Positions 1 through 8,794 of a stretch of DNA of 64,000 nucleotides are shown in pieces. This DNA comes from Bacillota bacterium. Lineage in GTDB: Bacteria; Bacillota; Sulfobacillia; Sulfobacillales; Sulfobacillaceae. The DNA is taken from NCBI GenBank assembly GCA_026627065.1, contig JAPNUO010000002.1, positions 248,001 through 312,000 on the forward strand, given 5' to 3'. The notes under the pieces are model-generated. The model saw only the letters and a program-made list of their open reading frames with translations, was not told the origin of the DNA and made no database searches. Position 1 is the stretch's first letter. Each line of letters begins with the position of its first letter. Made by a program: the position numbers and the translations under genes.

Positions 1-221
1 GGATGGGCCATCAAGGGCACATAGCCTAACATCTCGTGGTAGATAAACTCATCGCCCGAGGTGGTTTGCATAATGCCGTCAAGCACCAGCGAGGGCCCAA
101 ACTGTTCGGTTTCCAGCACTTGGACGTGTTGAAAGCGCGACTGACCAGAAAACAGCTGCCGCTTAATCTTCCACTTGAGGCTGTGGGCGGGCGAGGCATT
201 TTCCTCGAACCACAGTGCCAA
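1..221 (-). CDS. speE: Spermidine synthase, N-terminal part (runs off the window)
   Basis: Transfers an aminopropyl group from decarboxylated S-adenosylmethionine to putrescine in the cytoplasm. Only about 73 N-terminal residues are visible. They begin with a LWFEE stretch and continue with LETEQFGPSLVLDGIMQTT and DEFIYHEML, the beta-sheet domain and start of the active site typical of SpeE. I place the start at TTG 221, because AAGGAG at 230-235 lies 8 bases upstream; the GTG at 230 overlaps that site and is too close. It begins 23 bases after the stop of the saccharopine-dehydrogenase-like gene, so the two are probably cotranscribed. The upstream agmatinase would supply its substrate putrescine. 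The family call is firm; the rest of the gene lies outside. Confidence 0.88.
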   Translation of the reverse strand, partial: MALWFEENASPAHSLKWKIKRQLFSGQSRFQHVQVLETEQFGPSLVLDGIMQTTSGDEFIYHEMLGYVPLMAH

Positions 222-244
222 TCCACTCACTCCTTCAGGGAGAA

Positions 245-1483
245 TTACTCAAATGCGCGAGAAAGACCGACCTCCGTCGTGTGGGTCTTGCGCACGTAGA
301 GCGGCATACCCCAGCGAGGCAATTCCCGCACCCAGGGGGTGGGATCTAACTGCTCGGGTACGACGGTGCCTACCATGTCCAGCATACCACGAAACATCAA
401 ATCCACCGCAATCACTGAGGGAATCCCGGCCTGCCACACGGTCACATTGGCGCCCATATCCTTCCGGCTCTGCGCATGCGACCCCATCGTATAGAGATAC
501 ATCTCCGTGGGCGTGCCGTCCGGCATGGTTCCTTTGACCCAGGTTCCGACGCAGGACGTGCCTTCCAACGCGTTGGTGAGGTCGGCCGGCTGAGGCAACA
601 AGGCCGTTACCACCTGGCGAGGCACGACCGAGTGGCCGTTGACCTGGACAGGTTCCTCGCGATCCAAGCCCAAGGTGTGCAGGACCGAAAGAATGTTGAC
701 GTACTCATCGCTCAGCGCATACTTGAATTCGCAGCGCTTCAGCCCCTCGACCCCGAGGTACATGGGCAACGTGCCCACCTCTTCGTGCGACACGCTCCGC
801 ACCGTCAGTTTGCCGACCGGGTCAGGAAAGGTAAATTCCTCGATGCCGCTGACCAAGGGCGTTTCGCGGTGAAATGCGCCATCCCGATACACCAGGGGCG
901 GCTGCAGGCACTCCTCAATGCTGGTATCTGGGGAAAAGGCAATGGCAAAGGGATAATCCTTGACCACGCTGTTGTCGCCGTCATAGACGACGATTTCCTC
1001 AATCGATCCCATGTGGTCGCGTGCATAGCGGGCCAGAATGTTGGTCACCCCGGGATCGACGCCAATGCCCAGCAACGCCATGAGCCCCTGCGATCGGAAC
1101 TTCTCGTCCCACGTCATCTGCTTTTGAATAGTCACTAGTCCGGGAAGCTCTACGGGACCGTCGGCCGCCATGTCGATGTAATGGCATCCGGCATTCAGCG
1201 CTGCCTGCATGACCTCCAGATTAAAGCGCGGAATGCCGGCGTGGATGACAATGCCCACATCGCGCTGAAGTTCCCGCGTCAGTGCGTCGACGTCGCGGGC
1301 ATCGATCACGCGCGTCCGGATTCTCGGGTCGCCAATGCGCTGTTTGACGGCTTCAATACGGTCAGCCGAGCGATCGGCCAACACGATGGATTTTAGGTGC
1401 GGGAGACGTGCGAGACCTTTGGCGACGACCTCACCCACACCTCCAACACCTAGCACCATAACACCGTCTCGTTGCAAAACCAC
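245..1483 (-). CDS. Saccharopine dehydrogenase-family NAD(P)-dependent oxidoreductase
   Basis: 412 residues. The N-terminus is a Rossmann fold with the glycine motif VLGVGGVGE near residues 10-18; the family signature GIGVDPGVTN is near residue 140. The C-terminal catalytic domain is of normal length for this family, which includes saccharopine reductase, lysine 6-dehydrogenase and carboxy(nor)spermidine dehydrogenase. The GTG start at 1483 has AAGGAAGGG 5 bases upstream. It sits between a polyamine/amino-acid permease and spermidine synthase in one direction, so a role in reductive condensation or oxidation of a diamine or lysine-type substrate is more likely than ordinary lysine biosynthesis. 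That role is inferred from context; the sequence alone gives only the family. Confidence 0.85.
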   Translation of the reverse strand: MVLQRDGVMVLGVGGVGEVVAKGLARLPHLKSIVLADRSADRIEAVKQRIGDPRIRTRVIDARDVDALTRELQRDVGIVIHAGIPRFNLEVMQAALNAGCHYIDMAADGPVELPGLVTIQKQMTWDEKFRSQGLMALLGIGVDPGVTNILARYARDHMGSIEEIVVYDGDNSVVKDYPFAIAFSPDTSIEECLQPPLVYRDGAFHRETPLVSGIEEFTFPDPVGKLTVRSVSHEEVGTLPMYLGVEGLKRCEFKYALSDEYVNILSVLHTLGLDREEPVQVNGHSVVPRQVVTALLPQPADLTNALEGTSCVGTWVKGTMPDGTPTEMYLYTMGSHAQSRKDMGANVTVWQAGIPSVIAVDLMFRGMLDMVGTVVPEQLDPTPWVRELPRWGMPLYVRKTHTTEVGLSRAFE

Positions 1484-1540
1484 AATATCCCTTCCTTGTT
1501 GTGTGGAGTGTAGTGGCTGTGGGCGAACTTGCCCAACGCC

Positions 1541-2998
1541 TTAGACTGCCGACTCTTCCTCCTGAGGCTGCACCGCGTTGAGGTTGGTGCGCGGCAGCTG
1601 GACAATCGGCAGGCGGAAAAACTCTCGAGACTTCCAGGCATAATACAGCATGAGCGGAATCCCTATCACAAAGCTAATCACCGCAGGCAGCGCGGACGAA
1701 AAGCCATCTTGGAGGATGGTTTCGACGCCCATGAGAAAGAGGAAGGCGCCCGAGAGCAAGGGGATCATGAAACCAAAGATGAGGGCTTTCCAGTTGTTCA
1801 AATTGCGCCGCAGATACCAAGCACTGGCCCAGGCGGTAATGCCGTAATAGTAGGCGACCAGAATGCCCACATTGTTGACGGCTCCGTTCAAGAAAGTGGA
1901 GACGCTGCTGACCAGATTCATCAGAAAGATGCCTGCAAAGCACACGGCGCCGATGATGAGGGTGCCAATCCAGGGTGTCAGCCAGCGCTGGTGCACCACC
2001 GAAAAGATGCGGGGGAACACGCGGTCGCGCGCCATGTCGAAGGTGACCCGAGCCGTGGGCAAGAGGCTGGTTTCCAGCGTGGCCACGGTGGAGGACAACA
2101 CGGCTAGCACCATGAGGTAATTCCAGGGCCGTGGGGCCAAATGGGACGCGATGTAATCCAAGATGTCCGCGGAGTTCTTGTTGATCACGCTGACGGGCAG
2201 CATCGATTGAATGGCGAGCGTTGCCACGACAAAAATGATGAGTAGGGCGAAGGTGCTGATGATTCCCGCCACGCCCGGATTGGTGCGCGCCTCCTTTGAC
2301 TCTTCGCCGAGATTGGTGATGGTGTCAAACCCCCAATAAAAGAAGATGGCCACCGTAGCGCCCCCGGCGAAGGTAGCGAAATTGCCGTGGAACGTGAACC
2401 AGCTCCAGCGAATGAGATACCCCGGGTGCTCGCTCAGCCCGCGGGCAAAGGCCAACACGCTGAACCCCAGCACCACCAGATATTCGAGCAAGAGGAGCAC
2501 CCATTGAAAGCGAGCCGTGATCTGGATACCGCGGGTGACAATGGCGGTGATGAGGATGAACCAGATGGCGGAGACCAAGGAGACCAATAGCACGTTGTTG
2601 GCCAGCGCGGGATTAAAGAAGTCCAGAGTATATACTCCGGCCGGTACCGCGCCCGCCACCAAAAAGACGACGTCAGCGGCAATGATGGCCCAGCCCGTCA
2701 TGTAGCCTAAATAGCGGTTCATGGTGGCGCTGACCCAGGTGTAGCAGCCGCCGGCGTTGGGGCCGTAATAGCGGTTGAGAAAGTAAAAACCGATCGCAAT
2801 GCCGAGCATGGGGAAGAAATTGTAGAACAACAGCGCCGGTGAGGCCACGCCCACCGCCGCGACGAGGCCGCCAATGCCGGTGGCAATGGAATACGCGGGC
2901 GCGGTGGAAGCAATTCCAATCACGGCATTGTCAAACACGCCCAGCGCGTTGGCCATGAGTCTCGGCTTGCCCGAGCTCTCGGGGGCCGTATGAGCCAT
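1541..2998 (-). CDS. APC-family amino acid/polyamine permease (second copy)
   Basis: 485 residues with about twelve hydrophobic segments and the APC N-terminal signature ASTAPAYSIATGI in the first helix. It is an inner-membrane proton-coupled carrier for amino acids or amines. An open frame extends further upstream, but ATG 2998 is the clear start: AGGAGG lies 7-8 bases before it and the extension reads as non-coding. It is a paralogue of the permease at 3203-4636, sharing the same first-helix motif and length. A strong terminator lies between the two, so this copy probably starts its own transcript from the 3000-3150 spacer; an AT-rich GATAAT-like element is visible there around 3056-3062. 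It precedes the saccharopine-dehydrogenase-like gene and speE. Substrate not determinable. Confidence 0.88.
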   Translation of the reverse strand: MAHTAPESSGKPRLMANALGVFDNAVIGIASTAPAYSIATGIGGLVAAVGVASPALLFYNFFPMLGIAIGFYFLNRYYGPNAGGCYTWVSATMNRYLGYMTGWAIIAADVVFLVAGAVPAGVYTLDFFNPALANNVLLVSLVSAIWFILITAIVTRGIQITARFQWVLLLLEYLVVLGFSVLAFARGLSEHPGYLIRWSWFTFHGNFATFAGGATVAIFFYWGFDTITNLGEESKEARTNPGVAGIISTFALLIIFVVATLAIQSMLPVSVINKNSADILDYIASHLAPRPWNYLMVLAVLSSTVATLETSLLPTARVTFDMARDRVFPRIFSVVHQRWLTPWIGTLIIGAVCFAGIFLMNLVSSVSTFLNGAVNNVGILVAYYYGITAWASAWYLRRNLNNWKALIFGFMIPLLSGAFLFLMGVETILQDGFSSALPAVISFVIGIPLMLYYAWKSREFFRLPIVQLPRTNLNAVQPQEEESAV

Positions 2999-3156
2999 AC
3001 TCACTCCTCCTGTAGTCTTGAGATGAGAATTCGCGGCCGTTGCCGCGAGAAGACTGTGTATTATCACATCTTTGCGTCGAAAGATTCTTCTTGTACTGCT
3101 GAGAATCCTCTGTGCGATCGGCACAATGGGAACATTGAGATTTAGTCATAATGAAA

Positions 3157-3187
3157 AGAGGTCGCCTGGGGAGATCAGGCGACCTCT
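3157..3187 (-). terminator. Strong hairpin terminator between the two permeases
   Basis: An inverted repeat of 11 bp (3157-3167 paired with 3177-3187) with a 9-base loop lies just after the stop of the permease at 3203. In the minus direction the stem is followed by TTTCATT. This is a good factor-independent terminator, and it divides the polyamine block into two transcription units. Confidence 0.8.
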
Positions 3188-3202
3188 CTCATGCCATGGA
3201 GC

Positions 3203-4636
3203 CTAGACCGCGTCCATGGCCTCCTCGCTGGCAGGATTGAGCGCTTCCAATGGCTTTTGCCGAAAGTAGTCGCTGCCCCGGATCCAGTAAATGGCCAGCG
3301 GGATGAGTCCGAGCACCATCGAGCCAAAGCCCACCCAGAGCGTCGTGCCCGACAGTGTGCCCACCACTTCCACCAGGATCCAGAACATGAAGACGGCGCC
3401 GATGAAGGGCCACAGCCCGACGAAGAGAAAATTGGCCAGGCTGCGAAACACGAGGCGGCGGTAGGCTAAAACCACGGAAATGCCGGCAAGACCGTAATAG
3501 ATGGCGATTTGAAGCCCAATGGCGTTGATAGCGTCGGTCATGATGGTGCTGACCGAACCGACGAAATTGGAGGTGACAAAAAGGCCTAAAGAAATAATGC
3601 CGACCACGACGCTTGCCACCCAAGGCGTGCGCCAGACGGGGTGCACGCGGGCAAAGCCGACCGGCAGCGTGCGGTCGCGCCCCATCGCGAAGAGCGAGCG
3701 CGTCACCTGGATCAGGGTGGTTTCCAGCGTGGCAATGGTGGATAGCATCACGGCAAAGGTCAACAGCCGTCCGCCCACGCCGGGCCAAATCGCTTGGCCG
3801 AGGACCGAGAGGACATTGGCGCTGTTTGCTTCAATGACCTTGCCGGGCAGAGTGACGTTGGTGGCGATGGTAAAGATTTGAAAAAGCAAAAAGACCACCA
3901 GCACGCCCCACAACCCGCCTTGCCCGGGGGTGCGCGACGCGTTTTGCGTTTCTTCGTTCAGGTTGGCGCTGACGTCCCAGCCCCAGTAGTAAAACGCCGC
4001 CACCAGCGCTCCTGCCGCAAAACCGGAGAGCCCCTTAAATCCGCTAAAACCAAACCAGGACCAGGAAAACGGGATCTTGCCTCCGATGGCGGCGTGGATG
4101 ATGGCCAGCACGGCAAAGATCAGGAGGATAGCGATTTCAATCGAGGACATGATCCACTGAACGCGCGCCGTAATCCGGATGCCTATCATCACCATGATCG
4201 CCATGAGCGTGAACCAGATGCCGCCCACGATGGTGACCCAGAGCGTGTTGTTGGCGAGGTGGTTGCTAATGAGTCCCAGGGTGACCGAACCGGCTGGCAG
4301 CGAGCCGGCCACCATAAACAGAGTGGCCGACACCAGGAGCGCCCAGCCCGCGATGTAGCCGAAAAAGGGATGAATAGCGCGGGCAACCCAGGCATAGCTG
4401 GCGCCGGCGTTGACCTGAGTGCGCCCCAGGTAGGCAAAGGCCCAAGCGATGCCGAACATAGGAATGCCGCACCACAGCAAGGCGGCCGGGCCCATGAGGC
4501 CCACCGCGCCTACAAGCACGGCGGTTGACGCGGCAATCGAATACGCCGGAGCACTGCCCGCAATGGCCATAATAATGGCGTCAAAACGCCCTAGCACATT
4601 GGCATCGAGCGAGCGTACGTCACTTTCCGGCAACAA
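3203..4636 (-). CDS. APC-family amino acid/polyamine permease (first copy)
   Basis: 477 residues, about twelve membrane segments, with the APC signature AIAGSAPAYSIAAS near residues 24-37. Inner-membrane carrier, probably for an amine or amino acid linked to the neighbouring agmatinase and aminotransferase. The start is the TTG at 4636, the first of two tandem TTG codons, with AAAGGAG six bases upstream. It follows the aminotransferase by 62 bases, a spacer holding a strong 11-bp hairpin. It ends just before a terminator, so it closes the agmatinase-aminotransferase-permease transcript. Putrescine, agmatine or GABA are plausible substrates by context only. Confidence 0.88.
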   Translation of the reverse strand: MLPESDVRSLDANVLGRFDAIIMAIAGSAPAYSIAASTAVLVGAVGLMGPAALLWCGIPMFGIAWAFAYLGRTQVNAGASYAWVARAIHPFFGYIAGWALLVSATLFMVAGSLPAGSVTLGLISNHLANNTLWVTIVGGIWFTLMAIMVMIGIRITARVQWIMSSIEIAILLIFAVLAIIHAAIGGKIPFSWSWFGFSGFKGLSGFAAGALVAAFYYWGWDVSANLNEETQNASRTPGQGGLWGVLVVFLLFQIFTIATNVTLPGKVIEANSANVLSVLGQAIWPGVGGRLLTFAVMLSTIATLETTLIQVTRSLFAMGRDRTLPVGFARVHPVWRTPWVASVVVGIISLGLFVTSNFVGSVSTIMTDAINAIGLQIAIYYGLAGISVVLAYRRLVFRSLANFLFVGLWPFIGAVFMFWILVEVVGTLSGTTLWVGFGSMVLGLIPLAIYWIRGSDYFRQKPLEALNPASEEAMDAV

Positions 4637-4670
4637 TATCCTCTCCTTTGCTCTTCATTTGAGAAGACGG

Positions 4671-4696
4671 CCTGTGCGGGGAAATCCCCGCACAGG
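4671..4696 (-). terminator. Hairpin between aminotransferase and permease (attenuator or processing site)
   Basis: A perfect 11-bp GC-rich stem (4671-4681 with 4686-4696) closes on an AAAT/ATTT tetraloop directly after the aminotransferase stop codon. The downstream side in the minus direction is pyrimidine-rich but lacks a true T run. It is therefore more likely a partial terminator or RNA-stabilising element than a full stop. Confidence 0.55.
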
Positions 4697-4698
4697 GT

Positions 4699-6039
4699 TT
4701 ACGACAGTTCCTTGAGCGCGTCATCGACCGCCTTGACGACGGTGTTGATTTGCTCCTCGCTGATGCAGTAGGGGGGTTCGATGCGGATGACGCGGGAGTT
4801 GTTGAGCGTGCCCCCCACCAAGATTTGCCGACGGAACAGGGCCTTGGCCACTTCATAGCCCAGGGCGTCGTCCCGAAACTCCATGCCGATGAGGAAACCG
4901 CGCCCGCGCACGTCCACCATCTTGTCCGGATAGCGCTGCTGCACAGCCTTCAGTTCGCTGAGGAAGTAGGCGCCTTTGCGAGCCACAATGCCGGGGACGT
5001 CTTCGGACACGATCGTGTGAATGGCGGCAATCGCGGCGGCAGCCGACATGGGATTTCCCCCGAACGTAGAGGATCCCAAAATGAAGGGATTCTCCTCCAT
5101 TTTATCCCAGTACCGGTGCTTGGTGACCATGGCCGCGATCGGTGCCACGCCGCCGCCAAACGCCTTGCCCAGCGTCATGATGTCAGGCACCACGCCGCTA
5201 TGGTCTACCCCGAACAGCTTCCCGGTGCGCCCCATGCCGGTCTGCACTTCGTCGACAATCAACAAACACTCATAGCGATCGCAGATCTCGCGCAGCCGCG
5301 GCAGATAGTCGTCGGGCGGGATATTGACGCCGCCTTCCCCTTGGATTGGCTCCACGATGACCCCGGCCACCGTTTCACCGGTCTGGATGAGCTGATAGAT
5401 GGCTTGCTCGACGGCGCTGGCGTCGCCGTACGGCACGTGCTGAAATCCGGGCACCAACGGGAGATAGGGCTTCCGGTACAGGCCTTTGCCGGTGGCGGAA
5501 AGCGACCCCATTGTCTTTCCGTGAAAACCTTTTTCGGTGGAGATGAACCAGGTTTTGCCCGTTGCCAACCGCGCCAGCTTCAAGGCCATCTCGTTGGCTT
5601 CGGTACCCGCGTTTACCAGGTAGGAGTGCTGGAGATCCCCTGGCGTGATCATGGCCACGAGTTTGGAGAGATAGCCGCGCAGCGGGTCGATCAGCTCTTG
5701 GCTGTGCAGGGCTTGATGGTTTAATTGATTTTTAACCGCCCGCAGCACGTTGGGATGGCGATGCCCCAAGAGGTAAACCCCGTACCCCCCGAGGCAGTCG
5801 ATGTATTCTTTGCCTTTGGTGTCGCGAAAAATGGCCCCTTCGTCTTCCCACTCGGCAACGCCGACGTCGTCCGCGTACGACTTACGGCTCTTTAAAATAG
5901 CCTCGGTGACGTAAAGCGGAAAGTTTTCCAGCGAATCCTTGACAATCCGATCCTGGGTCTCCGGGTCGAGATGATCGGAAGCGATGTACCCTAACACCCG
6001 TTCGGCTTCGGCTTGAATTGCCTCATAAGTTGCACGCAT
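4699..6039 (-). CDS. patA: Class III aminotransferase, putrescine aminotransferase-like
   Basis: 446 residues of the PLP-dependent class III (ornithine/putrescine/GABA) aminotransferase family. Landmarks read like E. coli PatA (YgjG): EYIDCLGGYGVYLLGHRHP, HSQELIDPLRG, EPIQGEGGV, DEVQTGMGRTGK, and the PLP-lysine region LGKAFGGGV near residue 295. It also has GGTLNNSRVIRIEPP near the C-terminus. It should convert putrescine with 2-oxoglutarate to 4-aminobutanal. The start is ATG 6039 with GAGGGGG six bases upstream; the extra in-frame residues upstream have no better site. It follows agmatinase by 21 bases, so agmatine to putrescine to aminobutanal would be consecutive steps. Ornithine aminotransferase is the main alternative. 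Confidence 0.87.
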   Translation of the reverse strand: MRATYEAIQAEAERVLGYIASDHLDPETQDRIVKDSLENFPLYVTEAILKSRKSYADDVGVAEWEDEGAIFRDTKGKEYIDCLGGYGVYLLGHRHPNVLRAVKNQLNHQALHSQELIDPLRGYLSKLVAMITPGDLQHSYLVNAGTEANEMALKLARLATGKTWFISTEKGFHGKTMGSLSATGKGLYRKPYLPLVPGFQHVPYGDASAVEQAIYQLIQTGETVAGVIVEPIQGEGGVNIPPDDYLPRLREICDRYECLLIVDEVQTGMGRTGKLFGVDHSGVVPDIMTLGKAFGGGVAPIAAMVTKHRYWDKMEENPFILGSSTFGGNPMSAAAAIAAIHTIVSEDVPGIVARKGAYFLSELKAVQQRYPDKMVDVRGRGFLIGMEFRDDALGYEVAKALFRRQILVGGTLNNSRVIRIEPPYCISEEQINTVVKAVDDALKELS

Positions 6040-6060
6040 GCTATACCCCCTCAAGGTCCC

Positions 6061-6999
6061 TCAATCAGATGCCGTGAGCAAAAACAAAAGGTCTTGGGCT
6101 ACGGTGGCCGCAAAAAGACTGGAGGCCCCTGACGGATCGAGGTCCGGCGCGAGTTCCACCACGTCGGCCCCTACCAGCGGGCGCCCAATATCTTCGAGCA
6201 ATTTTAAAACCATGTGGCTTGTCGGCCCGCCGGCCTCCGGCGTGCCGGTGCCGATGGCAAACGCCGGATCGACCACATCAATGTCGACCGACACGTAAAG
6301 GCGTTCGGCGCCGCTGATACGCTCACGGAGTTTTTCGACCACCCACTGATGGCCATGATCATACCATTCGTCGGTGGTGATTTGCCGGATGCCTAAACTC
6401 TCGCCGTATTCGTCCTCTTCGGCATCGTCAAGACTGCCGCGAATGCCGATTTGGATGGAATGGCGGGGATCGATGAGCTTTTCTTCAATGGCTCGGCGAA
6501 ACACGGTGGCGTGATTGTACTGATCTCCCCAGTATTCGTCCCACAGGTCGTGATGGGCGTCGAGGTGGATAAGAGCGACGGGTCCTCCCCGACTAGCGAT
6601 GACCCGCAAATGCGGCAAAACGACGGAGTGATCTCCCCCTAAGAGCAGAACCCGGGTCTCCGCTGGAAATTCCCGGAGCCGGGCTTCGCAGGCCTTGTAG
6701 GTCCGCTCCACGGACATCGGCACCACAGCCACGTCTCCCGCGTCGGCGACGGCCAGGTGCTGGTGCAAGAGCCGCCGGTGGCGGCGGTGGTAGGGGTAAA
6801 GGCCGGCGGAATGGCGCCGAATGGCTTCCGGCCCCATGCGCGCCCCTGAGCGAAAGGTGGTGCCGCCGTCGAACGGGACGCCCAGGACCACCACCGGCGC
6901 GGGATCGTGGCGGTCGTACAGCGGGTATTTCATAAAGCTTGTCGGACCCGCGAAGCGGGGCATCTCCCGCTCGGACAGCGGCTCGCGTGCGCGCCGCAC
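6061..6999 (-). CDS. speB: Agmatinase (ureohydrolase)
   Basis: 312 residues of the arginase/agmatinase fold, a binuclear manganese hydrolase. All metal-ligand motifs are visible: LGGDHSV, HLDAHHDLWD and SVDIDVVDPAF followed by GTGTPEAGG, the last being characteristic of agmatinases. It cleaves agmatine to putrescine and urea. Start GTG 6999 with GAGGAGG seven bases upstream; an ATG two bases before it is out of frame. It is the first gene of a minus-strand unit (agmatinase, aminotransferase, permease) and diverges from the exopolysaccharide operon across a 242-base AT-rich spacer. Proclavaminate amidinohydrolase-like activity cannot be excluded but context favours agmatine. Confidence 0.9.
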   Translation of the reverse strand: MRRAREPLSEREMPRFAGPTSFMKYPLYDRHDPAPVVVLGVPFDGGTTFRSGARMGPEAIRRHSAGLYPYHRRHRRLLHQHLAVADAGDVAVVPMSVERTYKACEARLREFPAETRVLLLGGDHSVVLPHLRVIASRGGPVALIHLDAHHDLWDEYWGDQYNHATVFRRAIEEKLIDPRHSIQIGIRGSLDDAEEDEYGESLGIRQITTDEWYDHGHQWVVEKLRERISGAERLYVSVDIDVVDPAFAIGTGTPEAGGPTSHMVLKLLEDIGRPLVGADVVELAPDLDPSGASSLFAATVAQDLLFLLTASD

Positions 7000-7241
7000 A
7001 TTATTACCTCCTCAGAACTGCGATAAGATTCGTATCACATATTCGGCTTTCAACCCCGAATTCCTTTTAGCATGATGCACTTCAATTTTTGATTAAATTG
7101 TGCTCCGTGGTGCCTGGGTATTGAGGGCCAAGGTTATGATGCTCCAAGGTTGCCGCATTTTATCACGGAAAATTCCGGCGTGAGGCCAACCGGTTTGACG
7201 TCGGGACGTGAAATCCGTAACGTAAAGTGGGAGGCAACGAC

Positions 7242-8180
7242 GTGACGTCGGTCAGTGTGGTGATACCGGTCTTCAATCAGGCCGATTTGATTGGCACCAC
7301 GGTGCAAGCCGTGTTGGCCGGTCGGGTTCAGCCGCTGGAAATTCTTGTGGTCAATGACGGATCTCGCGACGATCCCCATGCGGCGTTAAAGCCGATTCAA
7401 GAGCAAGCAGCAGTGCCGGTCAAGATTTTGGACATCCCTCATGGCGGGCCGGGGCGGGCGCGCGACGCCGGATGGCGCGCTGCCCAAGGGGACATTATCG
7501 CCTTTACCGACGCCGATGCGACGCCTCATCCCGACTGGCTGTATTACGGCCTTTTGGGGTTCCGCGATCCCCAGGTGGGAGCGGTGGAGGGGAAGGTTGT
7601 TTCCAGCGGCGTGCCGACGATTTTTACTCATCAGGTGCACAATGAGTTCGGCGGCCAGTTTATGACCGCCAACATGCTGTACCGGCGGGCGGTCATAGAA
7701 GAAGTCGGGGGATTTAAGTCGCCCTATCGGGAGGATTCCGACCTGGCCTTTTCGGTCTTAGAACATGGCTATGAGATTCGCTTTGTGCCGGAGGCGGTTG
7801 TCTACCACCCGCCGCGCCGGGAATCGTGGACTTTTTATTTCAAAAAAGCAAACCGCAAGCGCTACGAAGCGCTTCTCTTCCGCAACCATCCGCGCACCGC
7901 GGCGCAGTACATCCCGCGGTTTCAGCCGACGGAACTCTTGATTTTGGCCGGCGAAGCGCTGTGCATTGTGGCACTGTGGTTCGGGCTCTGGAGCCTGGTG
8001 GCGGGACTGGCGCTGCTGGCGATCGGGTTGCCGAAAAGAATTGCCGCCTGGCTCAACGGGCGAGTGTACAGCGGCCGCGACTACTTGGTGGTGTGGCTCT
8101 TGACGCTCGCGTTGGTCCCGGTGGAAGCCTATTATCATTGGATGGGCTGGCTTAAACCGCCGCAGCAAGCCCGGCCATGA
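7242..8180 (+). CDS. GT2 family glycosyltransferase with C-terminal membrane segments
   Basis: 312 residues. The GT-A fold starts with SVVIPVFNQAD and ILVVNDGSRDD; the metal-binding region is AFTDADATPHPDW. The C-terminal third has about three hydrophobic segments, so the enzyme is membrane-anchored with a cytoplasmic catalytic domain. I prefer GTG 7242, seven bases after GGGAGG, over the in-frame GTG at 7227, which overlaps that site. It opens the exopolysaccharide operon, and its stop overlaps an ATG (ATGA at 8177) near the next gene. Transferred sugar and acceptor unknown. Confidence 0.87.
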   Translation: MTSVSVVIPVFNQADLIGTTVQAVLAGRVQPLEILVVNDGSRDDPHAALKPIQEQAAVPVKILDIPHGGPGRARDAGWRAAQGDIIAFTDADATPHPDWLYYGLLGFRDPQVGAVEGKVVSSGVPTIFTHQVHNEFGGQFMTANMLYRRAVIEEVGGFKSPYREDSDLAFSVLEHGYEIRFVPEAVVYHPPRRESWTFYFKKANRKRYEALLFRNHPRTAAQYIPRFQPTELLILAGEALCIVALWFGLWSLVAGLALLAIGLPKRIAAWLNGRVYSGRDYLVVWLLTLALVPVEAYYHWMGWLKPPQQARP

Positions 8181-8194
8181 ATGGAGATTGCAGG

Positions 8195-8788
8195 ATGCCG
8201 AAAGTTGCCGTAACCATTCCGACAATGGGCGCGAGCCACTTGGTCGACACGCTGGCGAGCCTGCCCCCCGGCCTGCCTTTATATTTGCGCGACAACCGGA
8301 CCGAGAACTGGGGGGTGGCGAAAAGCTGGAATTGGGGAATCCGCGAGGCGCTGAAAGACGGGGCAGAGTATGTACTCGTGCTCAACGACGATGTCCGGCT
8401 GGACACCCCGGACTTTATTGATCGCTTAATTCAGGACCTTCGCCAAGAGGGCGTCATTCTGGCCAGCGGACGGCCTGACCATGTGCCGCCCGCCCCGCCC
8501 GATCGCCGGCTGGCCATGAGCGCCTTTTTGTGCGACGGTCGCCTGTTTGAGGAAATTGGCGAGTTCGACGAGCAGTTTTGGCCCGCCTATTTCGAGGACG
8601 ACGACATGATTCAGCGCATTCGGTTGAGCGGGCGATGGCGCACCTATTTCGACAGCGACGCGGTGTTTCACCATTGGGTGAGTTCCACCGCCTCCCAATT
8701 TTGGCGGGTGCGGTGGACGACGCGGACGCATTTCAAGCGAAACCGCGAAAAGTTCTTTCAAAAATGGGGATTTTACCCGCAGTCGTGA
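8195..8788 (+). CDS. Small GT2-type glycosyltransferase
   Basis: 197 residues. Starts MPKVAVTIPTMG and has LVLNDDVRLDTPDF, the nucleotide-sugar/metal region of a short GT-A enzyme, and FDEQFWPAYFEDDDM, resembling the acceptor-site region of rhamnosyl- and galactosyl-transferases. No membrane segment. ATG 8195 has GGAG 8 bases upstream; an alternative ATG at 8177 overlaps the previous stop codon. Part of the exopolysaccharide glycosyltransferase run, adding one sugar to the lipid-linked repeat unit by inference. Confidence 0.8.
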   Translation: MPKVAVTIPTMGASHLVDTLASLPPGLPLYLRDNRTENWGVAKSWNWGIREALKDGAEYVLVLNDDVRLDTPDFIDRLIQDLRQEGVILASGRPDHVPPAPPDRRLAMSAFLCDGRLFEEIGEFDEQFWPAYFEDDDMIQRIRLSGRWRTYFDSDAVFHHWVSSTASQFWRVRWTTRTHFKRNREKFFQKWGFYPQS

Positions 8789-8794
8789 GACGAG

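Noticed and set aside
4750..5724. Plus-strand frame of 324 codons opposite the aminotransferase
   Set aside because: Shadow of the PatA-like gene, which has all class III aminotransferase motifs.
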